Below, piece after piece: positions 11,276 to 64,000 of a stretch of 64,000 nucleotides of DNA (the stretch's first letter is position 1; every line of letters begins with the position of its first letter). Below the pieces are notes generated by a model. The model saw only the letters and a list, made by a program, of their open reading frames with translations, was not told where the DNA came from and made no database searches. Source of the DNA: Myoxocephalus aenaeus (Eukaryota; Chordata; Actinopteri; Perciformes; Cottidae); the NCBI GenBank assembly GCA_038501785.1, contig JBAMJR010000154.1:8678501-8742500 (forward strand), read 5' to 3'. Position numbers and translations under genes: made by a program.

Positions 11276-11399
11276 TGAATGCATGTATGAAAATGTGCCA
11301 AATCTTAACTTCAGTGTATACAAGTATACATGCCTTAAAGTAGCACACATTGAAAATGCTCAAGTTAAGTAGACCTATTAAATGTACTTGCTGAGCCCA

Positions 11400-11650
11400 C
11401 AGCTGCAAACAGTGTGCGCACTCCCGCTTGGATGAACGCGGGAGCGCGCGCGCCTCTGAGACACCGGTGGATCTCCCGCGTGCCCGAGACAGTCCGCAAA
11501 TCCGCTCCCCGTCTCCATAGCGACGACACCCCGGAAATACAACACATCCCGTCAGTGGCGACAAGCTGGCTGTATTCCTACCTTCTGTTTATCAAAGAGG
11601 AACAAAAGCGAGTTTGTTTGTTTGTTAGTTCGTCGGTTGAGCCGGTAAAC
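11400..11650 (+). promoter_or_regulatory. cerkl: CpG-rich cerkl promoter and 5' UTR region
   Basis: From about 11410 base composition changes from AT-rich to CpG-rich, including runs such as GGGAGCGCGCGCGCC, and this continues to the start codon. No TATA box stands out. An upstream in-frame ATG at 11414 exists, but the 11651 ATG has a purine at -3 and begins the acidic start expected of an N-terminus, so the upstream part is taken as UTR. Confidence 0.5.
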
Positions 11651-40495
<28,845 letters not shown>

Positions 40496-42701
40496 CTCAT
40501 TACTGTGAACTTACGCAAAGGTTCGATTCGAAGAGGCTAAGACACATGAAACTGTACATTTATTGTATTTTATTTTTTATTATTGATAACTGCAGCTTTA
40601 ATAACCAAGGAGGTAACTTGTAGGATTCCTTTAACTCCAAACGACCTTTGAAAGGGTTAACACTTCCAGACCGGATTGATGAGGATGAAGATTCATGTTT
40701 TTTGTAAGAGTTCATGTTTACATTTTACTATATTTTAATCACCAGCTCTTCTATTAATATTATTTGTATATCTTTTTTTATTACATTTTTCATTTAGTTT
40801 TTTTTCATGATTCTGCAGAGTAATTTAAACTATAATCACGTGAGCTAAAAAGAAAGTTTGTTTTCCTTTAGCCGAGTCTTGAGTGTATTGATTATTGTTT
40901 AAATAATGTTTGTTTGTTTGTTTGTTGGTGAGTCGAGCAGCAACCCAAAGTGTCCAAAGACTGTACAAGTTATATATTTTAATATAGCCGTTTTATATGT
41001 TTTTTTTGTGAGATAATGCTGTTTTGTTGTGTAACGGCTGCATTCATGATGGCAAAACAAAACAAGAAAACATTGTTGTTTAAATAGAAAACCCTTCATT
41101 TTAATAGAAAAGTGTTGATAAAAGCAGTGAGACTCTCCAGTGCAGAACAACTTCACATAAACATAGAACAAACTTATTAAAATATAAAAAACATCTCTCT
41201 GTGTGATGTGCATTTGTACTAAACAGAATGGGGAAAAGGGAATTGAGGGTAGCAGCGGTTTTAAATGTCTGCATTCACAAAATACAGACAGTTAAAACTG
41301 CTTCTGAACCTTTCTTCAAGTCGTCTTCCGTCATTCAACCCTGTGGCTCTGCTCCCCGACAGGCTGCTTCTTTTACTGGGATTTCACACCGGTAGTTTAG
41401 TCCGAATCCAGGAGAATTTGGTGACATTGAAGCTTTTTACAAGGTCACAACCAAGAAAGTATATCTGAACCATAGACTGTATATAAGACGTGGACAAAGA
41501 CATCGTGACGTCACCCACATGGACTGAAGATATGAAGCCTCGAGTTCAGCGGTTTTGCCGTCGCCATCTTGGCTTTTTTGCAGTGACCATATTTGGAATG
41601 CGAAGGAGTGGCGTAGCGACGCCGTAACGGCTCTGAGCATCCTCTGCTTTATGGTCTGTCTCTAAATGGACCATCATTTACTAAATGAACATCATGCTGT
41701 ATTGAAGAAGACTTGAAACTAGAGATTGAGACATAAACTCATGTTTACAATGTTTACTGAGGGAATAAATCATAGATCTCTATACAATCTGACTTATTTT
41801 TGTAACCAGAGGCGTCGCCCCCTGTTGGTCAGTAGAGAGAACGCAAGTTTTAAGACGCTTCCGCATCGGCTTCACTTGGCAGAACCGGGCGTTGCCGTCT
41901 GATCTGGATTAACCTGAACCAAGAGGTCCAAGATCAGTTCCAGTACATCTGCGTATCTTACAGAATTTCATTTGTCACGTAAAGCATCTTTAAGTATCAT
42001 AAATTAAATGGATCTCCAAACAGCAGAAACTATTCAAGCCTAACTTTGGAGACAAAAGCTCACCATAATATAGTAAAAACCAGCTGAAGTGACACAGTGA
42101 TGATGTTCGGCGTCCATAAAACACACACATAAAAGCCCTGTACCAGCACATCCCAGCTGTCAGCACTTGACTTCTACTTCCGTCAGGACAGCATGCAGTG
42201 TCATCGATAACTATCACAGTTGATGCTAGGTTCCAGGAAGCTTCAGGGTCTTTTAATAGGTCGTTTAAGGTTCACTTCCCTTTTTTTTTTTTAAATGTAA
42301 CCCTCCATCCACCGCTGCAGTCTTTTTCAAGTCTTTGAACTCATCTGTATTTGTGAAGGCACATGCGGTGAAATAGTTTTGAAAGGTCGCGGTCAGGTTC
42401 AGGTGCGTTCAGGAGGCGTTCACTTGAGACATGTTGTCACTCGTCACACTCTCACGGTCAGGTCTGTGATGAAAGCAACAGACTGTTTTATGAGTCAGAT
42501 CAGCTGACTCGCTCTGGATGGATTTCATTGGCCGACGACGCTGAACAGCAGCATTGTTCTACTGTTTTAGGCAAATTGGCAGCAGCACTCCATCCATCCG
42601 TCAGCACACATGTCTCATTGAAACTGTTGCACAGTCACAACGTGAACTCCTTCATCTTTCGGTTAGAGGTCAGAGGTCGTGGCCAGAGGAGACAGCCAGC
42701 G
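40496..42701. other. Tail-to-tail interval of cerkl and itga4
   Basis: Holds the 3' UTRs of both genes and one dispersed element. TTTAAT at 42252-42257 gives ATTAAA on the minus strand about 445 bases after the itga4 stop, a possible poly(A) signal. No other coding sequence seen. Confidence 0.55.
41463..41885 (+). repeat. Dispersed nonautonomous element, copy 2
   Basis: Begins CATAGACTGTATATAAGACG and is collinear with 1755-2230 to the common TTTTAAGACGCTTCCGCATC end. The copies differ by small indels and point changes. Confidence 0.75.
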
Positions 42702-58261
<15,560 letters not shown>

Positions 58262-58290
58262 GATGGAGGACAGACTGCAGGGACACCACG
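58262..58290 (-). other. itga4: Possible acceptor of an upstream noncoding itga4 exon
   Basis: Thirteen bases before the itga4 ATG the transcript strand reads GGTGTCCCTGCAG, a strong acceptor sequence. If used, the true first exon is upstream, perhaps in the GC-rich region at 59.6-60.2 kb. Human ITGA4 has its ATG in exon 1, so the site may equally be unused. Confidence 0.35.
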
Positions 58291-58529
58291 AGAGACACAC
58301 ATCAGTAATCAACACGCATGAGATCAGAACAAACTTCCAATCTTTCCGTCTCCATCTTTCGGAGATTCTCGTGTCATCTGTCTCGGTTCTGTCTCAAATC
58401 ACACAACTTTATTTAAATTTTAGTGACAATTTTGAAGTTCCTAAAGGTACCAAATATGTCAGTCTGAATGTACTTGTAAATATCTATTTGATGGAACGTT
58501 GCAAAGTCTTGTGATTTAATATTCATCTC

Positions 58530-58720
58530 AGTGTAAACATCATATAGCTTCAGCCATGGTGAACCTAGCTTAGCATAAAGACTGAAAGCAGGGGGGCTAG
58601 CTTGGCTCTGTCCAAAAGTAACACAATCTATCGATCTCACTAATTTAATGGCAACTTCAATATTTTTCAACCTGGACCTTATTTCCACATGTTTTGTGTT
58701 CATTTTCTGTCCCAGGACCA
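58530..58720 (+). repeat. Dispersed repeat family B
   Basis: CTAGCTTAGCATAAAGACTG, GGGGGCTAGCTTGGCTCTGT and CAAAAGTAACACAATCTATC, collinear with the other copies. Confidence 0.65.
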
Positions 58721-59639
58721 ATATGGAGGCCACTTAGCGGGCTGCAATGTTATCGATCGGGGCAACCTTCAACGCGCGGCTGTTTCCACAAAGGTGGAAA
58801 CGTGAGTGAGAGTTGGAGAGAGTCGTGTTGTCTTCCGTGACATGGCTGAATATGTATTTGATTTCAACTTGGAATTATCAAACAGGCCGGATCAAGCGAA
58901 AAGGAGAAGAAGACCTTTTCCTTTCTTCGTCGGATCCTTTCTATAATGTTGTCAGACTTTGATAATAACGATCATTTTTAGAGGAAGCACATTGAGTTTG
59001 GGGAGTTGCCTCCCGAGAGATTACATTGCAGCCCGTTGAGCGGCGGCCTACTGCAGCTTTACCCCTCAATGCTGGACCCCTTCCAAAAACTGTTGACTCC
59101 ATTAGTCATGTGGACACGCAACATGGGAAAACATTAAATAGGGTCCAAATTGAGAAGTACCGAAGTGACCCTTCAACATGTTTTTTTTAATCGATACATA
59201 AATCAGAGTAAAATTATGGCAGAGGTTCCCCGAACGTCTTGGTCCGGCCCTGTCAAAGGAACTCTTCTCAACTGTATTTGTACTCATGAAAGTTTGATAT
59301 CAGGACTTTGATATTGTTTCCATTGTGGTTCTCTTACTGGACCAAAATGTCCTTCCATGGTCTTATTAATATGCTATATTTACAGATTAACATGGATTAA
59401 TCAATGACGATTCTGTATCTAAAATGTCCATTATTAAAAAAACACAGTTTGGATGTATTTGAACTCCTTTTTCAATCTGAGGAACAATCCCTAAATAAAA
59501 CATTTAGATTAAATGGGTTTAAAAGGAGAGAATGTTTGTTTTATGACTGAAAACTTTTCTTCATCAACTCTGTCAGTCACAATGTCTTTTTCCCGGACAC
59601 TATAATTCATTAACCAAATAACCGCCCTCGTTTCATGTC

Positions 59640-60175
59640 TAACTAACGGCAGGTTTACCGTACCGCTATCCCGAGTCAGACGGCAGATATCCCGGGTCAG
59701 ACTGTGGGATACCGGGCAGATGTGGAATCCGTGGGCTTCCTCCGCGCGCCAGATGTGAACCCAGAACCAAACAGCCGCAGTGTCTTCCACAAAGTCTCCG
59801 CTAAATCCGTCTGGTTTCCCGGCGTGACGCGCGCGTGGAAACCTCCTGTTGCTCCACGGTCCGTGAACCCGTCTCGTGCGTGAAACCGGGCTGGAGGAGC
59901 GCACGAGGCTCTGGGTCTGTGACAGACAGAAAAAGTGAAGCCGGGCGGAAGAAAAGGGGAATAGAAGAAGAAAAAAACTAAACTAAAGTTCATATGAGTT
60001 TCAGATGAAGTCAATGAAACTGAAAAGTGAGCGCGCGGAGACCCTCCTCCCTGCCTCGGCGCGCGCGTGAGTGTAGAGTGTGTGCGCGTGCGTGCGTGCG
60101 TGTACTTAACGGTGTTTCCTCTCCAACCCCCGCAATGTCCACTTACGCGCGCGAGGGTGTGCACGCGTTTCCGTG

Positions 60176-60180
<5 letters not shown>
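59640..60180 (-). promoter_or_regulatory. itga4: GC/CpG-rich candidate promoter of itga4
   Basis: CpG-dense sequence (many GCGCGC and CCGG steps) 1.4-1.9 kb upstream of the itga4 start codon, the only such island in the flank. With the acceptor just before the ATG it could hold the transcription start and a noncoding exon. Composition-based inference. No TATA box recognised. Confidence 0.35.

Positions 60181-60239
<59 letters not shown>
60178..60239. repeat. (GT)n microsatellite
   Basis: GT array at the edge of the GC-rich segment. Confidence 0.93.
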
Positions 60240-60622
60240 GGGGTGTTTCCTTTTCAGTTATCACTACAGTGTGAATGGACTCAGCGTGGCTCTAATCTGA
60301 TGTCTACTGTCTGAACGCTGGGACACATAGTGCCCGACTCCAATATACAACTTTAAGAACAACACAAACAGACAAATGTCATAAATATCTTCAATCGGAC
60401 TAAATTGGTCGGAGCTGCTATAGATGTCACATATGTGACAATGGAGCACATGTTGGGATGCCTATTGAAGGTATTTATCATGTCCATGTTTTGCCAAACT
60501 TACTCTACATTTCGGAGGGACACATTTCAGCCTGCTTTTTACTGCACCACAGGTATTTGATAACTTAAGTCACTTTGCAGTCTTAGATAAATAATACGAA
60601 GTATAATTAACAGATACATTAT

Positions 60623-60625
<3 letters not shown>

Positions 60626-60659
<34 letters not shown>

Positions 60660-60706
60660 TTCTAGCTTAAACAACTCAGCAGAAAATCAGCCCCAAGTAA
60701 TGCAGC

Positions 60707-60791
<85 letters not shown>
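60626..60791. repeat. (TA)n and (GT)n microsatellites
   Basis: TA tract 60626-60657 and GT tract about 60711-60791. Confidence 0.93.
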
Positions 60792-60793
<2 letters not shown>

Positions 60794-61639
60794 TTGTGTG
60801 CAGTGTATTTGTGACCGTTTAGTTTTTGTTTCTATTGGACACTAATGTTTATTGTTTCATCGTGATTTCACTTATTTTCCCATCGTTATATTTGGCTCAA
60901 TAATATGAGTATGAGTATGAGTCTATGTTTTATTCAGTCAATCATTACATACAATGCAATAAGTAAAGCCACAATCTAATACACACAAAAAATGACTGAA
61001 AAGGTATTGGCAGAAGCATAATGCTTATATATCCCTACCTAGTAATACCTAGCAATTCTAAAATGGCCATTCTGTAATAAGTAGCCTTATTTTATTTACT
61101 ATTGGTACTTTTTTACATTGTAGAATATTCGCAGGACTTTAACTTCTAACAAGGTATGTCCACAGTGTGCAAAATTGCTGCTTTTACCGAAAAGATTCTA
61201 GTGAGAGATGTGAGCAGGAGGACGTAACCCGTTTTTAAAAGTGTACAGAGAGTGCACTTAAAGTTGATTTACATTCAGGGTGACGTCACGGCCGTCATGT
61301 GGTCTGTAATCCTGCTCAGCTGAAGTGACACTCCTTGTAGTACAACATATAATCATCGCAGCGTTCAGGGCAACATTAGCGTTGTGTGAAACAGCGGGGG
61401 TCCTGATGCAGAGGGTTGTGGGTAAAAAAAAAAGAAAAACTCACGTCACTCATTCACTGTTTAACTAGGTATATACGCTTATATCATCTTTAGCATTGCC
61501 TGATTATTCTACACGTAATTTACAAAATCAAAATAAATACATACTGTACATACATAATAAATAGAGAGTGATTATAACTACTCTAGCAGCGAATTATTTT
61601 ACTTTTCAAACTATATATATTATATTTAAACAATATAAT

Positions 61640-61765
61640 AGCTTTGTTATTATGCTAGTGTTAGCATTTAGCTCAAAGCGCCAAGATTCCCAAATGAAGC
61701 CTCACAGATTGTGTATGGTCCAGCCTCATAGAGTTTCTAGCATGACTGTAGGTTGTTATGTTGTT
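61640..61765 (+). repeat. Dispersed repeat family A, 3' end
   Basis: GTGTTAGCATTTAGCTCAAA, GAAGCCTCACAGATTG and TTCTAGCATGACTGTAGGTT, the expected end of the family. Confidence 0.65.
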
Positions 61766-62977
61766 TATTTTGTCTAATACCCAGCCAAAAAGCTCAGCAA
61801 TGAAAGTAGAAGGGGACAATAGAATAAAAGTAGAAAAGGTAGTAGTCCAGTTGGGAAGTGCAATCCATCCTCCATCCTCGTATCAGTCCTTTTGTGTTGG
61901 CCGTTAGTCAGTCAGTCACCTGATCCAGCGGTTCTTCTTTAGAATCTATTCTAAGGGAATATTTACACAGAACTACTTTGTGTGATCCAAACAGTCTTAA
62001 TTCAGTGTTACTGGACTCAGTAAACAATGACTTTATAAGTAGTTTGACGAGGTGAACAGCAGATGAAGTTCAAGGGGAAGAATATTTGTCCTGAAATAGT
62101 CGCTGATGAACTGTGATTCATTCCAGGCCTCCGACCGGCCCTCAGTAAATAAACCAGATCGAGGGACACGGAGAAAATAAAAGAGGGGGAGCGTTTTTTA
62201 AAACGTTCAAACTTTTTCAAGTTTATTTGGAGTATCTGTACGACATTTTTTCACGGAAAGTCATCGGCATATAAATAGCCCCAGACAGAAAGACGGTTGA
62301 GGAGCAGACAGTTTGCGTGAATGGCGGACAGGAACTACACGCAAACAAACACACACATATACACGTCCACGCACTGTGTTTGTTGGTATTTCCTGTTAAT
62401 GACCCTGCAGTTATTATGCTGGAATCTGACCAGCTACTGTTCCCACCCTCCCACACACTCTGAGGCCCCTTATGTCTAAAAAAAGAAAAACCGTTTCCTC
62501 CACGTTTTGAAGGGTGTTTGTTGTCACTATGTGGTACCCGCTCGGCCGATGGCCGGGTGTTTCTGCTTGCAGCTTTCTCGAAGAACCACTCATCCAAGTA
62601 ACTTCACACTCAACTCTGCACTTCCTTGTGTCCCCAGCAATACACCTGCTGGGTGTGAAGTCATGACATACAGTGACAAACTCAGATGAGATCAGCATAA
62701 AGTTCTCAAGTAATAAGATGGATGACATGTCATCTAAAACAGGACAATTTGGTGGCGATGGCGCATTTGAAGTCCGATCACAGACATGGCAGCTCAGGCT
62801 CTATAAAATGTGGCTTTTATACTCATACTGCTTTTGGAGATATATAAAACAATTTGAATTAAAAACAAAAACAAACAAAAACGTGTTCTATAAGACACCA
62901 ACTCTTAAAACTGGAAATAATAGTTTTTTTGGCTGAGATGAGAACTGTTATAGCGGACTTTATCAGCTGGAGCTGTG

Positions 62978-62979
62978 CT

Positions 62980-63034
<55 letters not shown>
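62978..63034. repeat. (CA)n microsatellite
   Basis: Pure CA array. Confidence 0.95.
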
Positions 63035-63037
<3 letters not shown>

Positions 63038-64000
63038 CGGCTGCCTGAAGTGTTCCTGCTAGCATCCCTTTAGCCGTGAGCAGGTTCCACTGAGGTCACT
63101 GTGAACCTCAGCCAGCAATCAGGGGGGTCAGAGGTCAGACAGTCATTGGATGGGAGGACAGAAGATGGGAAGCAGATAAAAACACGTCCCCTCCTATTTA
63201 TATTTCTGTGCCTTTTCACTCTGAAAGGATTGAAAGCGCGCTACCAGTCAGACCAGTTAACATAAGCAGTTCAAACAGTTAGGCGCCGAGAAAGCAGTTG
63301 TCAGTCATACAGTCATCCTGTGAAATATAAGTGGCTGTTTGTTTCAGATTGAACGAGCAGCTTCGACACTTCCTCCGTTCTCTTTCGTTTCCTTCTCTCT
63401 TTTCTCACACAGTCCCAGTTGAACTTTCTGAGCTATTTACAGAAGAGTATAGATCTTAGACCTCTAGCTTGGTGTTGTGGGGTGTTCAGGGTAAAAAATG
63501 GAGATGGACGTTGTCCTATGTGGGTTTAAATTGAAACATCCGTCAGTAGCAGTAACACAATTCGATGCTACATGCTCCAAAATGACAATACGGTTTAAGA
63601 AACACTGAACATTATAACCTTAAATAAAGGGAGGAATTGCAGGACTGTCGTATTATTACTAAAACCCCTTGACGCAAATTTGTGACATTATACAAATATA
63701 AACTTGCCTATTAGGCTGCATCAGTTTCATCTAGGTGTACCTAATAAACTGGCAACTGTGTAAGCGCATCCTTGACTTGAGGCGAGGCATTTGATGGGCC
63801 AGTCTTTATTTAGACCAGGGAGAGTAAACCTAAAAACTATTGTTCCTAAGGTTTGTCTTTGCTTTCAGAAAGAGTCGACTTTTTTTCTTCTTCTGTTCTT
63901 CAGTTTTCCTAAAACACAGATGTATCACAGTTTTTAGAGGAGTGGCTTTGGCAACACCCAGAAAGCAATTTTCTCAATATCCAGCATTTTAGCAGTTACG

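Larger units (their letters stand above)
58262..64000. other. Region upstream of itga4, no gene seen
   Basis: Contains repeat fragments (58530-58720, 61640-61765), GT, CA and TA arrays and a GC-rich segment. In human the next gene beyond ITGA4 is UBE2E3, but I see none of its exons here. Open frames are short and have no recognisable domain. Confidence 0.55.

Noticed and set aside
11414..11650. In-frame upstream extension of cerkl to the ATG at 11414
   Set aside because: The extra 79 residues have no similarity to CERKL and lie in CpG-rich promoter-like sequence. The 11651 ATG has better context.
40525..40545. tRNA B-box-like GGTTCGATTC
   Set aside because: No A box or cloverleaf can be drawn around it, and it lies in the cerkl 3' UTR.
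59509..60164. Two minus-strand ORFs of 131 and 155 residues in the GC-rich segment
   Set aside because: No recognisable domain. They overlap each other in different frames and are explained by GC-rich composition near a likely promoter.

Overview
The window is nuclear DNA of a ray-finned fish, most likely a percomorph. It has long introns with vertebrate GT-AG junctions, very many (CA/GT)n microsatellites and several dispersed repeat families that I recognise from percomorph genomes. The species cannot be read from the sequence.

Three protein-coding genes account for all the convincing coding sequence: neurod1 (+, CDS 5548-7980), cerkl (+, CDS 11651-40495, 14 coding exons) and itga4 (-, CDS 42702-58261, 28 coding exons). 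This is the NEUROD1-CERKL-ITGA4 block of human 2q31.3. I joined the exons by hand using splice consensus, reading phase and comparison with the human families from memory. Every junction keeps frame, giving 343, 555 and 1031 residues, and all three look intact.

Layout: 1-3.4 kb is AT-rich intergenic DNA with two repeat copies. 3.6-8.4 kb is neurod1, with a TATA promoter, a noncoding first exon and a CDS split by two introns, which is unusual for a gene whose coding region is normally uninterrupted. 8.6-11.4 kb is the intergenic gap. 11.4-40.5 kb is cerkl, with introns full of microsatellites and repeats, including a 1443-bp hAT-type element with a perfect 8-bp target duplication. 40.5-42.7 kb is the tail-to-tail interval with itga4. 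42.7-58.3 kb is itga4, from cytoplasmic tail at the left to signal peptide at the right. 58.3-64 kb is its upstream region, with a GC-rich candidate promoter at 59.6-60.2 kb and no recognisable further gene.

The genes do not form an operon-like unit. Their products are a neuroendocrine bHLH activator (neurod1), a ceramide-kinase-like protein tied to photoreceptor survival (cerkl) and the alpha subunit of leukocyte VLA-4 (itga4). What they share is conserved linkage. The most notable observations are the two neurod1 coding introns, one with matching sequence at both ends; strand-polarised TG/CA arrays lying against many splice sites; and an itga4 intron built almost wholly of a GTCA-GACA/GAGA satellite that carries a branch-point-like pentamer in every unit.
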